64,000 nucleotides of DNA from Methylophilus sp. 42 (lineage in GTDB: Bacteria > Pseudomonadota > Gammaproteobacteria > Burkholderiales > Methylophilaceae), in NCBI RefSeq assembly GCF_000384155.1, contig NZ_KB913031.1, forward strand, positions 992,001-1,056,000. The letters run 5' to 3'. Positions 54,231 to 61,979 of the stretch are shown here, one piece after another. Each line of letters starts with the position of its first letter. Positions within the stretch are counted from its first letter, which is position 1. The notes beneath the pieces are model-generated. The model was given only the letters and a program-made list of their open reading frames with translations, was not told where the DNA came from and made no database searches. The translations under genes were made by a program, and so were the position numbers.

Positions 54231-54828
54231 GGCCAGCGACCTCGGACAGGGTGGCAAAGTCTACGCCTAATTGCTGCATGGCCCAGGAGAGCTTGTCATC
54301 ATTGGGCAGTTTGAAAATCAGCTTATGGAGCTGCTGGTTGTCCTCGAGCGGCAACGTCAGCCAGGCATTGGCCTGAATTTCTTCCTCCAGCTGACCTGCG
54401 GACCAGCCGGTATAACCGAGGGCGATAAACATGTCTGGCGGTGCTTCATCACGCGCCGCCGCTTCCAGGATATCTTTGGAGGAGGTCATGGCCAGGCCTT
54501 CTGACAACTCCATGGTGGTGTTGAATTCAGTGGCTGGCGTATGCAGCACAAAGCCGCGTTCTACTTGCACCGGGCCGCCAAAATGCACTTGCCGTTCCTG
54601 CTGGTAGTTGGCATGGCATTCCATATCCAGTTGCTCAAACAGGTCGCCTACATTTAGCTGCAAAGGGTGGTTGAGTATCATGCCCATGGCGCCATCCTGG
54701 TCGTGGTTACACACCAGAATCACGCTTTTGCTGAAGTAGGGGTCTTCCATGGCCGGCATGGCAATCAAAATCTGGCCGGTGAGGTTCAGGCGCATGTCAT
54801 TGCTGTCTAACGATAACTGTTCACTCAT
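54223..54828 (-). CDS. algH: YqgE/AlgH family protein
   Basis: A 201-residue UPF0301 protein. LTGQILIAMPAMEDPYFSKSVILVCNHDQDGAMGMILNHPL, VHFGGPVQVERGFVLHTP and FIALGYTGWSAGQLEEEI are the family motifs. Its biochemical role is unknown; the name AlgH comes from a link to alginate regulation in Pseudomonas. The ATG overlaps the ribBX stop by four bases, so it connects the riboflavin genes to the pyrimidine genes in one transcript. Confidence 0.94.
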   Translation of the reverse strand: MSEQLSLDSNDMRLNLTGQILIAMPAMEDPYFSKSVILVCNHDQDGAMGMILNHPLQLNVGDLFEQLDMECHANYQQERQVHFGGPVQVERGFVLHTPATEFNTTMELSEGLAMTSSKDILEAAARDEAPPDMFIALGYTGWSAGQLEEEIQANAWLTLPLEDNQQLHKLIFKLPNDDKLSWAMQQLGVDFATLSEVAGHA

Positions 54829-55934
54829 ACAGGGCTAGCTTCTTCCGCGCTCAAATAGCCGGTAATCTCCAGGCCAAAGCCATCCATGCTTGGCATTTTG
54901 CGCGGGGCGGCCATCAGGCGCATTTTCTTCACCCCAAGGTCGAGCAGGATTTGTGAGCCGGTGCCGTAATTGCGTAATTCCTGGTTCACCACCAGCTTTT
55001 GGTCCGCGCGCAAAATGCGGTCGGTCAGTCCCAGCCCGTCTTCATCGCGGTTGATCAGCACAATCACGCCGCAAGGCGCGGTGCTGATAATACGCATGGC
55101 GTGTAACAGGTTCCAGCTATGCGCCTGGTGGCTGCTATCCAGCAGGTCTATCATGGACAAGGGTTCGTGCACCCTTACCAGCGCTTCTTCGCTGGTTTGC
55201 GGATCGCCTTTGACCAGCGCCAGATGTGTTTCCTGTGCGATATTGTCGCGGTAGGCGATCAGGCGCATCGGGCCAAACACGGTCTCGATATTGCGCTCGG
55301 CGCTACGCTCAATCAGGGTCTCGTGTGAGGCGCGGTAATGGATCAGGTCGGCAATGGTGCCAATTTTAATATCATGCTCAGCTGCGACCTGCATCAAGTC
55401 TGGCAAGCGTGCCATTTCGCCGTCATCTTTCAATATTTCGCAAATGACGCTGGCAGGTTCGCAGCCGGCCAGTTGTGCCAGATCGCAGCCTGCTTCCGTG
55501 TGTCCGGCACGGACCAGCACGCCGCCATTCATCGCTGAGAGCGGGAAAATATGGCCAGGGCTAACCAGGCTGCTGGCGTTGGCTTGTTTGGCAATCGCTG
55601 CGCGTATCGTTGTGGCGCGATCAGCCGCAGAAATGCCGGTAGTCACGCCTTCGGCTGCTTCAATGGATACCGTGAAATTGGTGCCGAGGCGGGTGCCATT
55701 TTTTTGCACCATGGGCGGTAAATCCAGCTGACGGCAGCGTTGCTCGGTCAGGGTCAGGCAAATCAGGCCGCGGCCAAATTTGGCCATGAAATTGATATGC
55801 TCTGCGGTGACAAACTCAGCGGCAATGACAAAATCACCTTCATTTTCACGGTGTTCGTCATCGACCAGGATGACCATTTTTCCGGCACGGATATCGGCAA
55901 TGATGGCTTCAATAGGGCTAATCTGCGCCGACAT
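54825..55934 (-). CDS. ribB: 3,4-dihydroxy-2-butanone-4-phosphate synthase with degenerate GTP cyclohydrolase II domain (RibBX)
   Basis: A 369-residue two-domain protein of riboflavin synthesis. The N-terminal RibB domain is intact: DDEHRENEGD at residues 25-34, FMAKFGRGLICLTL, DRATTIRAA, PGHIFPLSA and RAGHTEAGCDLAQLAG. It makes dihydroxybutanone phosphate from ribulose 5-phosphate. The C-terminal domain (about 205-369) resembles GTP cyclohydrolase II but lacks the zinc cysteines, so that activity is unlikely. This RibBX form is known in Proteobacteria. It overlaps ribE by one base (TAATG). Confidence 0.94.
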   Translation of the reverse strand: MSAQISPIEAIIADIRAGKMVILVDDEHRENEGDFVIAAEFVTAEHINFMAKFGRGLICLTLTEQRCRQLDLPPMVQKNGTRLGTNFTVSIEAAEGVTTGISAADRATTIRAAIAKQANASSLVSPGHIFPLSAMNGGVLVRAGHTEAGCDLAQLAGCEPASVICEILKDDGEMARLPDLMQVAAEHDIKIGTIADLIHYRASHETLIERSAERNIETVFGPMRLIAYRDNIAQETHLALVKGDPQTSEEALVRVHEPLSMIDLLDSSHQAHSWNLLHAMRIISTAPCGVIVLINRDEDGLGLTDRILRADQKLVVNQELRNYGTGSQILLDLGVKKMRLMAAPRKMPSMDGFGLEITGYLSAEEASPV

Positions 55935-56527
55935 TATTCTTGCTCCCAGGCTTGCATACGCTCAACATAGCGTGCAATTAAATCGATTTCGAGGTTGACC
56001 GGGTCTCCGGCCTTGGCGTATTGCATGATGGTGTGTTGCATGGTGTGCGGGATCAGGTTAATACTGACCTCGTCCTGGCTGATTTCGTTCACGGTCAGGC
56101 TGATGCCGTTTACACACAAAGAGCCTTTCTTCGCGACGTATTTGCTGATGGCATGCGGGGCGCGTATCTTCAGCAGCCAGCATTCACCAACCTCTTGCAA
56201 GGCGGTAATGGTGCCTATGCCATCGACATGGCCGGTGACCAGGTGGCCGCCCAGGCGGTCCGCCAGGCGCAAGGCTTTTTCCAGGTTGACCGGGCCTGGT
56301 TGACCCAGCCCCGTGGTCACGTCCAGCGTGACTTTTGACACCATGACCTGAAAAGCGTGCATATCGAATTCAGTCACGGTGAGACATACGCCATTAACGG
56401 CGATGCTATCTCCCAGTTGCACATCTTGCATTCCCAGTTCCGCGGCTTCAATGCGTAATGCGCAATCTTCACCATGCGGAACCACTTCGGCAATCCGGCC
56501 GACGGTTTGAATAATCCCAGTAAACAT
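55934..56527 (-). CDS. ribE: Riboflavin synthase
   Basis: Riboflavin synthase dismutates 6,7-dimethyl-8-ribityllumazine into riboflavin. The 197-residue protein has two similar barrel halves, beginning MFTGIIQTVGRIAEV, with DSIAVNGVCLTV, NLEKALRLADRLGGHLVTGHVDGIG, GSLCVNGISLTVNEI and PHTMQHTIMQYAKAGDPVNLEIDLIARYVER. The gene is first in the seven-gene minus-strand run; the ribH gene is not in the window. The 80-base gap upstream is too short for an FMN riboswitch. Confidence 0.96.
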   Translation of the reverse strand: MFTGIIQTVGRIAEVVPHGEDCALRIEAAELGMQDVQLGDSIAVNGVCLTVTEFDMHAFQVMVSKVTLDVTTGLGQPGPVNLEKALRLADRLGGHLVTGHVDGIGTITALQEVGECWLLKIRAPHAISKYVAKKGSLCVNGISLTVNEISQDEVSINLIPHTMQHTIMQYAKAGDPVNLEIDLIARYVERMQAWEQE

Positions 56528-56607
56528 GGTGTGATTTTATCAGTGCTGCATGCTAAAGTAATCACATTCCATCAACATTTTTCAATAGTAATGGTCGGGG
56601 GATTCTT

Positions 56608-57453
56608 GTGCGCCTGGATGATTTAGAAGAAAGCCAGCATGTCGAAGACAGTCGTGGCCGTGGAATGGTCGGTGGCCGCAGTATCGGCATCGGTACCATT
56701 GCGATTGCGCTGGTGGCCATGTATTTTGGCGTGGACCCCAGCCTGGTGTTGAATATCGCGCAGCAAGCGCAACCTGCGGCCGAGTCGCAAACGGTGCCTG
56801 CGGATAGCAATGACCCCAAGGTCAAGTTTGTCTCCCGCGTGCTTTGGAGTACCGAGCAAGTGTGGCAAAGCACGTTTTCAGCGGTCGGCCAGCAATACAC
56901 TGCACCCAATCTGGAAATCTTCAGTGGTGCGACACAAACGGCTTGCGGACAAGGGCAGGCAGCGATGGGGCCGTTTTATTGCCCGGCAGACCAGAAGGTG
57001 TATATCGATTTAAGTTTTTACCAGGAACTGCAGGAACGCTTTAAGGCGCCAGGGGATTTTGCCCAGGCCTATGTGATTGCGCATGAGGTTGGGCATCATG
57101 TGCAAAACTTGCTGGGCACTTCGGAAAAGGTACAGCAAGCCAGGCAACAGGCACGTTCTGAAGCTGCCTCCAATGCCTATTCAGTGCGGCTGGAATTGCA
57201 GGCGGACTGTTACGCAGGCGTCTGGGCGCATCATGCTGACCAGCAGTTCCGTATTCTGGAAACCGGTGATATTGAAGAGGCCTTGCGTGCCGCCACCGCG
57301 ATTGGTGATGATGCCCTGCAAAAACAGGCGCAAGGCTATGTGGTACCGGACAGCTTTACCCATGGTAGTTCGGAGCAGCGTGTGCATTGGTTTAAGCAAG
57401 GCTTGCAGTCTGGCCAGGTGAACGATTGCAATACATTTAAAGATGCAGTTTAA
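56608..57453 (+). CDS. ypfJ: YpfJ family neutral zinc metallopeptidase
   Basis: A 281-residue protein with an N-terminal membrane segment (about residues 25-42, SIGIGTIAIALVAMYFG) and a periplasmic zinc peptidase domain. HEVGHH at 159-164 supplies the metal and catalytic residues; the ELQADCYAGVWAH segment carries the third ligand. SGATQTACGQGQAAMGPFYCPADQKVYID is a family hallmark. It starts at GTG 56608 with GGGGGA upstream. The substrate is unknown. It is divergent from ribE over 80 bases. Confidence 0.92.
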   Translation: MRLDDLEESQHVEDSRGRGMVGGRSIGIGTIAIALVAMYFGVDPSLVLNIAQQAQPAAESQTVPADSNDPKVKFVSRVLWSTEQVWQSTFSAVGQQYTAPNLEIFSGATQTACGQGQAAMGPFYCPADQKVYIDLSFYQELQERFKAPGDFAQAYVIAHEVGHHVQNLLGTSEKVQQARQQARSEAASNAYSVRLELQADCYAGVWAHHADQQFRILETGDIEEALRAATAIGDDALQKQAQGYVVPDSFTHGSSEQRVHWFKQGLQSGQVNDCNTFKDAV

Positions 57454-57469
57454 GCGGTAGAAGTGAGTG

Positions 57470-58075
57470 ATGGCAGAAGAAACAGGATTCAAGCAGGATC
57501 AACAGTTAATTGACACCCATTTGATTGAAACCACGGTGTCCAGCGAGATCATGGCGCAGGGCAAAATGCTGACAGTACGTTATGACGAGGCGCGTTTGCC
57601 GAATGGTGTGGTTAGTGGCCGTGAGTATGTGATACACCCCGGCGCTGTGGTGGTGGTTGCGCTGACGCCCTCAGGTGACGTGGTGCTGGAACGCCAGTTC
57701 CGCTATCCGCTCAAGCAGGTGTTTATTGAATTGCCAGCAGGCAAAATCGACTCCGGCGAGCCCGTGCTAACTACCGGCCAGCGTGAGTTGCTGGAAGAAA
57801 CCGGTTACACGGCGCAAAGCTGGGTTAAATTGGGCGTGCAACATCCTTGTATCGGTTATTCCAACGAAGTCATTCATATCTACTTGGCAACGGGTTTGTC
57901 ACTTGGTGAGCATGCGCGCGATATCGACGAAGCCATGGATGTATTTACCTGGCCATTTGAGCAGGTGATGCAGGCCATTGAGGCGGGCGACATCACGGAT
58001 AGCAAGACCTTGTCTGCCATGTTGCTGGCTGAGCGCTATTTGCGTAAACACCCGCTTCCAGAGATCAAGGGTTAG
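57470..58075 (+). CDS. nudF: Nudix hydrolase, ADP-ribose pyrophosphatase type
   Basis: A 201-residue Nudix enzyme expected to split ADP-ribose and similar sugars. The box GKIDSGEPVLTTGQRELLEETGY is intact. GAVVVVALTPSGDVVLERQFRYPLKQVFIELPAGKID and PCIGYSNEVIHIYLATGL resemble ADP-ribose pyrophosphatases. ATG 57470 follows directly on an in-frame GTG at 57467. It lies 16 bases after ypfJ and seven bases before the epimerase-like gene. Substrate preference cannot be read from sequence. Confidence 0.9.
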   Translation: MAEETGFKQDQQLIDTHLIETTVSSEIMAQGKMLTVRYDEARLPNGVVSGREYVIHPGAVVVVALTPSGDVVLERQFRYPLKQVFIELPAGKIDSGEPVLTTGQRELLEETGYTAQSWVKLGVQHPCIGYSNEVIHIYLATGLSLGEHARDIDEAMDVFTWPFEQVMQAIEAGDITDSKTLSAMLLAERYLRKHPLPEIKG

Positions 58076-58081
58076 TAAAGT

Positions 58082-58912
58082 ATGCGCATATTGCAAATTG
58101 GTTGTGGTGGTTTGGGAACCTTGATAGCAGAGGCAAGCCTGGCCCAGGGGCATGCACTGACCATCGTCAGGCGCTCCCAGCTGCCGGTCCCTGCCGGGGC
58201 GCAGGCGATATACCTGGATGTGATTGCCGAAGAATATCTGTCAGTACTTTCTACTTTGCAGCCGGAAATCCTGCTGTATTGTCTGGCGCCCGTAGAAGGG
58301 CAAAGTTATCAGCAAACCTATGTGCAAGGTCTGCGTCAGGTGCTGGCAAGCGTGGCAGTGACTGCATTAAAACACGTCTTTTTTATTTCCAGCACCGGCA
58401 TTTATGGCGAGGATCAGGGAGGGTGGATTGATGACGAGACGCCAGCCTTGCCCGCGGATGAAGGTGGGCGCGTCATGCTGGAAGCCGAGCAGCTACTGGC
58501 ACAGTTGCCTTGTGGCCATACGGCGCTGCGGGTGTCGGGGATTTATGGCCCACAACGGCTTTATTTGTTACGGTTGCTGCAAAACAGCGCAAGCTGGCCC
58601 ACGCAGGTGCATTGGACCAATCGTATGCATGAGCTGGATGTGGCCGCGGCGGTGGTGCATTTGTATCAGCAAGTCATGGATGGTGTGGTATTACCAGAAC
58701 ATTGTATTTTGACTGACGGTGTCCCCGCCATGCAGCATGAGGTGTTGCAGTGGCTGGCCGCGCAGCAGCAAGTGCCTGCACCGTCAACGCCGCCATTGCA
58801 GCCGCAGTCTGGTAAACGTATCCGTAACCGCTTCTTACAACACACAGGATTCAAGCCGCAATTTGCCGATTATCAGGCAGGCTATGCATCCATTTTATCC
58901 AGCCTGAATTAG
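58082..58912 (+). CDS. NAD(P)-binding epimerase/SDR-like protein (YeeZ-like)
   Basis: A 276-residue Rossmann-fold protein. The N-terminus MRILQIGCGGLGTLIAEASLAQGH has the dinucleotide site; VFFISSTGIYGEDQGGWIDDETPALP and ALRVSGIYGP are the extended-SDR catalytic and substrate motifs, though the YxxxK spacing differs from active epimerases. It resembles E. coli YeeZ, whose role is unknown. It precedes the MltB gene with a one-base overlap if GTG 58912 is the start of that gene. Confidence 0.85.
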   Translation: MRILQIGCGGLGTLIAEASLAQGHALTIVRRSQLPVPAGAQAIYLDVIAEEYLSVLSTLQPEILLYCLAPVEGQSYQQTYVQGLRQVLASVAVTALKHVFFISSTGIYGEDQGGWIDDETPALPADEGGRVMLEAEQLLAQLPCGHTALRVSGIYGPQRLYLLRLLQNSASWPTQVHWTNRMHELDVAAAVVHLYQQVMDGVVLPEHCILTDGVPAMQHEVLQWLAAQQQVPAPSTPPLQPQSGKRIRNRFLQHTGFKPQFADYQAGYASILSSLN

Positions 58913-58917
58913 TGTCT

Positions 58918-60147
58918 ATGAAGAACGTAAAAAGAACCGGGAAGTGGCAAGCTGTATGGAGCGGGTTATTGGTGGCGGGGCTCGCTATCACCAGCGATTT
59001 GAGCAGTGCTGAGGATGACGATGGCTTTAAGTTGTGGGTGACAGCCATGCGCCAGGAGGCGCTGGCATTACATGTGGCACCAGCCGCGGTGGATGCGACA
59101 CTCAACCAGGTGACTTTCTTGCCACGTTTGATTGAGCTGGACCGCAAGCAGCCAGAGTTTGTCACCAGTTTTTCAGCCTATGTAAACCGCCGCATTAACC
59201 CACGGGTGGTGGCCAAAGGCAAGCAGATGGCGCAGGACTACCAGGGCGTGCTTTATGTGGTCGAAGAGTTGTATCAAGTGCCGCGCGAGGTGCTGGTGGC
59301 TTTTTGGGGGCTGGAAACCAATTTTGGTGGTTTTATGGGCGATATCCCATTGGCTTCTGCCTTGGCCACACTTTCTTATGAAGGGCGCCGGGCCGAGTTT
59401 TTTAAACGGGAATTATTGAACCTGATGCGCGTGGTCGAGCGCGAGCAGCGCTATGACAGCCCGGTGGTGGGCTCCTGGGCAGGCGCAACCGGGCATATGC
59501 AGTTTATGCCATCTACCTTGCTCAAGTATGGTGTGGATGCCGATGCTGACGGCAAAATAGATATCTGGAATTCTTATCCTGACGTGTTCAGTTCGGCGGC
59601 CAACTATCTGTCACAAGCAGGTTGGCAGCCAGGCAAGCCGATTAGCATTCAGGTGGCCTTGCCTGCCGGATTTGACTACAGCCAGGCGCAATGGCAGTTG
59701 AACAAGCCAGTCAGTGATTGGATAAAAGCGGGGGTTGCTGGTGTGCCTGACAGCGCGCTGGGCTTGCCGCAGGCCGCTATTTTGTTGCCGCAAGGCTATG
59801 AGGGCCCGGCGTATATGGTGTTCCCGAATTTTGATGTGATCATGCAGTGGAACCGTTCTATTAATTATGCGCTCAGTGTCAGTTTACTGAGTCAGCAACT
59901 GCGCCAGGACACGTACACGCTGATGATGCCGCCAGAGCCGCCTGCACTCAGTTATCAGCAGATGTGGTCTTTGCAGGAGGCGCTAAATGCCAGAGGCTTT
60001 GATTGCGGGTCGCCGGATGGCTTCCCGGGGGCGAAAACGCAAGCGGCTATCCGGCGTTACCAGGCCAGTAAAGGGTTGCCACAAGATGGTTATGCCGGGG
60101 CAGATATGTTTAGCCGATTGACGGCGCAAGTGCAGTCGGCACAGTAG
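58918..60147 (+). CDS. mltB: MltB-type lytic murein transglycosylase with peptidoglycan-binding domain
   Basis: A 409-residue secreted enzyme that cleaves peptidoglycan to anhydromuropeptides. After a signal sequence (SGLLVAGLAITSDLSSAE) the catalytic domain carries the essential Glu133 in FWGLETNFGG, then YDSPVVGSWAGATGHMQFMPSTLLKYGVDAD and DVFSSAANYLSQAGW. The last ~70 residues are a PG_binding_1 domain (LQEALNARGFDCGSPDGFPGAKTQAAIRRYQ). ATG 58918 is chosen; GTG 58912 would add two residues. No lipobox is seen, so it is not the lipoprotein form. Confidence 0.92.
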   Translation: MKNVKRTGKWQAVWSGLLVAGLAITSDLSSAEDDDGFKLWVTAMRQEALALHVAPAAVDATLNQVTFLPRLIELDRKQPEFVTSFSAYVNRRINPRVVAKGKQMAQDYQGVLYVVEELYQVPREVLVAFWGLETNFGGFMGDIPLASALATLSYEGRRAEFFKRELLNLMRVVEREQRYDSPVVGSWAGATGHMQFMPSTLLKYGVDADADGKIDIWNSYPDVFSSAANYLSQAGWQPGKPISIQVALPAGFDYSQAQWQLNKPVSDWIKAGVAGVPDSALGLPQAAILLPQGYEGPAYMVFPNFDVIMQWNRSINYALSVSLLSQQLRQDTYTLMMPPEPPALSYQQMWSLQEALNARGFDCGSPDGFPGAKTQAAIRRYQASKGLPQDGYAGADMFSRLTAQVQSAQ

Positions 60148-60158
60148 CGACGTAAAAA

Positions 60159-60833
60159 CTAGCGTGTTTTAAACCAGCCGGTGACGCTGACGCGTGGCAA
60201 GGTGGCGGGTAACACTTCATGCCAGAACCTGGCGGATAGAAACAACACCAGCCTGCCCGCTGTTGGCACTATATCAATGTGTCTTGCATCTTGTGCGGGT
60301 GTTTGTGCGTGCTCGTCCAAATACAATCGCAACGCGCCGCCAGCTTGTTCTGGCCAGTCATCATTTAAATAAATAATCGAGGTCAGCGTTCTTGCGCCAG
60401 GCCTTGCCTGCTCACGGTGTTGGTGAAACTGGTCTATATGAGTGGCATAACCGGAGGAGCCTGCCGGGTAAATGGCAAAGTGCGTTTCAAAACTGTCCAG
60501 CCCCATCATCAATTGCCGGTTGACGGCTTGTTGCACTTCAGCCAGAAATGCCAGATAGTTCTGGATCGCTGGATGCGGATCACCGGGCTCCAGCCAGGCA
60601 ATCTGGTCGCCGCGCAACTTGGGGTTGCTAACCGCTGACTGGCTGGTGCCGGCCTGGTGCATTAGTCCTTGCTGTTGTTGATCAAGTGCGATGGTACGCA
60701 GTGCTTCAACCAGATTGATAGGTAGAAACTGATCAATCACGCAATATTGCTGTTCGGACAGTGTGTCGATGATAAGGTCTACTATGCGATCTGAGAGTAA
60801 AGGCGGTAGGGCTGCAGTGCTTGTCATGCGCAT
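60159..60833 (-). CDS. 2-oxoglutarate/Fe(II)-dependent oxygenase
   Basis: A 224-residue 2OG-Fe(II) oxygenase of the prolyl hydroxylase-like type. The facial triad is His132, Asp134 ([11 protein letters not shown]) and His205 (FWHEVLP), with Arg214 for 2-oxoglutarate. [23 protein letters not shown] is the core beta strand region. The substrate is unknown. Starts at 60833 and 60827 are both possible; upstream codons are rejected. It ends 11 bases from the MltB stop, convergent. Confidence 0.9.
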   Translation of the reverse strand: MRMTSTAALPPLLSDRIVDLIIDTLSEQQYCVIDQFLPINLVEALRTIALDQQQQGLMHQAGTSQSAVSNPKLRGDQIAWLEPGDPHPAIQNYLAFLAEVQQAVNRQLMMGLDSFETHFAIYPAGSSGYATHIDQFHQHREQARPGARTLTSIIYLNDDWPEQAGGALRLYLDEHAQTPAQDARHIDIVPTAGRLVLFLSARFWHEVLPATLPRVSVTGWFKTR

Positions 60834-60922
60834 ATTATAAGCGCGATACCATTGCCTAACCGATGGCTTTCGGATAGAATGCGCAACCTTATTGATTCGC
60901 AGCAACTGCTGCGCAATACAAT

Positions 60923-60999
60923 AGTCGCGTAGCTCAGCTGGTTAGAGCACCACCTTGACATGGTGGGGGTCGATGGTTCGAGTCCATTCGCGACTACCA
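60923..60999 (+). tRNA. tRNA-Val (anticodon GAC)
   Basis: AGTCGCG pairs with CGCGACT (60989-60995). The anticodon arm CCACC-TTGACAT-GGTGG places GAC at the anticodon, reading GUC and GUU valine codons. The T loop GTTCGAGTC and encoded CCA complete the gene. A terminator follows. Confidence 0.95.
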
Positions 61000-61020
61000 A
61001 ATAAAACATGGAAAAATTTA

Positions 61021-61051
61021 AAAAAGCCACCAGAATCTCTGGTGGCTTTTT
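61021..61051 (+). terminator. Terminator after tRNA-Val
   Basis: AAAAAGCCACCAG-AATCT-CTGGTGGCTTTTT is a perfect stem between tRNA-Val and the convergent EF-hand gene, usable in both directions. Confidence 0.92.
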
Positions 61052-61081
61052 GTTTTTCTCATCTGTTAGGCTGGTGTGGAC

Positions 61082-61717
61082 TTAAGCGGAGGTGGTCAAG
61101 TAGCTGCTGGATGTGTCCTGATCCAGTCCGTAGGTTTTAATCAACTTGGCCACTTGCTCCAGGGCATTGCTTTGTTGTGTGCTGGTGCTGGATGGATTGC
61201 TGCTATCGCTGTTCTGGCTTTGTTGATACTCCATGGCTTCTTGCTGGGTTACCTTGCCATCACCATTCGTATCAGCGGCCTCAAAATTACTGGCGACATT
61301 GTTCAGCAACTCTGACAGTTTGCTGTCGTCAGTAGAGGAAGCCATTTCCTGCATCTGGTCCTGTGTGAGGCCGCTATCTTCCTCGTCTCCGCCGCGATGC
61401 GGCGGTGGGCCACCTGCGCCGCCCGGTGGGGGTGGCCCGCCTGGGGCGCCGCCAGCCTGGTTGCTGGCGCTCTGCAACTGGCTGAACAGGTTTTCGATTC
61501 CTTTTGTCAGCTCGCTTTTGCTGATTTTACTGTCGCCGTCCGTATCTATGCTGCTGACGAGATCGCTGACCTCATCGCTGGCTTGGTCATCAGCCGATTC
61601 GCTCAGTGCTTTGCTTAAAGAGGTGGCATCAATCGTGCCCTGGTTAGAGGTATCTAGTTTGCTAAAGATGTTGTTGGTGATTTGACTGCTCACACTGCTT
61701 AAACTGATGCTGGTCAT
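61082..61717 (-). CDS. EF-hand calcium-binding protein
   Basis: A 211-residue protein with no classical signal peptide or membrane segment. EF-hand loops occur at residues 22-33 (degenerate, ending in Ser rather than Glu), 58-69 and 149-160 (both canonical DxDGD-type with terminal Glu). A flexible Gly/Pro-rich linker (about 89-110, GGAPGGPPPPGGAGG) separates the N- and C-terminal parts. Ser, Gln and Asn dominate the rest. Relatives are sometimes called XopAW-like effectors, but no type III system is seen here. GGGAGA precedes the ATG. Role unknown. Confidence 0.88.
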   Translation of the reverse strand: MTSISLSSVSSQITNNIFSKLDTSNQGTIDATSLSKALSESADDQASDEVSDLVSSIDTDGDSKISKSELTKGIENLFSQLQSASNQAGGAPGGPPPPGGAGGPPPHRGGDEEDSGLTQDQMQEMASSTDDSKLSELLNNVASNFEAADTNGDGKVTQQEAMEYQQSQNSDSSNPSSTSTQQSNALEQVAKLIKTYGLDQDTSSSYLTTSA

Positions 61718-61979
61718 AGTGGTTCTCCCTTGGTGGTTCGCCTTTACATTGGTTTCGGCAGGCGCGTCTGCCTGTCAACTGTTTTAACGACTGGGTATGC
61801 CGCGCCTGAATGCAGGTTTTGTATCGGTGTGTATCGCTTTGTATCAATGCTTTAAATGTGACTGCACTCGGTTTCTGATTGCGGAATTTTCGTGCGCTGT
61901 GAGATAATCGAGGTTTGACCAAAAACAGGTGCCATGTGCTTGTTTTGTTTGGTTGTTTAATGTTTAAAGAGAGGGAGTC
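61718..61979. other. Intergenic region upstream of thrS
   Basis: A 262-base spacer between the divergent EF-hand and thrS genes. It should hold both promoters. No open frame, T-box or obvious operator was recognised. GAGGGAG just before ATG 61980 is the thrS ribosome site. Confidence 0.6.

Noticed and set aside
56528-56607. FMN riboswitch before the riboflavin genes
   Set aside because: The gap is only 80 bases, is shared with a divergent gene and lacks the conserved RFN helices.
61233-61685. Plus-strand open frame of 150 residues
   Set aside because: Antisense to the EF-hand gene; its Ser/Pro/Gly bias is produced by the complementary low-complexity codons.
61718-61979. T-box or threonine-dependent leader before thrS
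   Set aside because: No T-box sequence and no regulatory open frame with threonine runs was seen.
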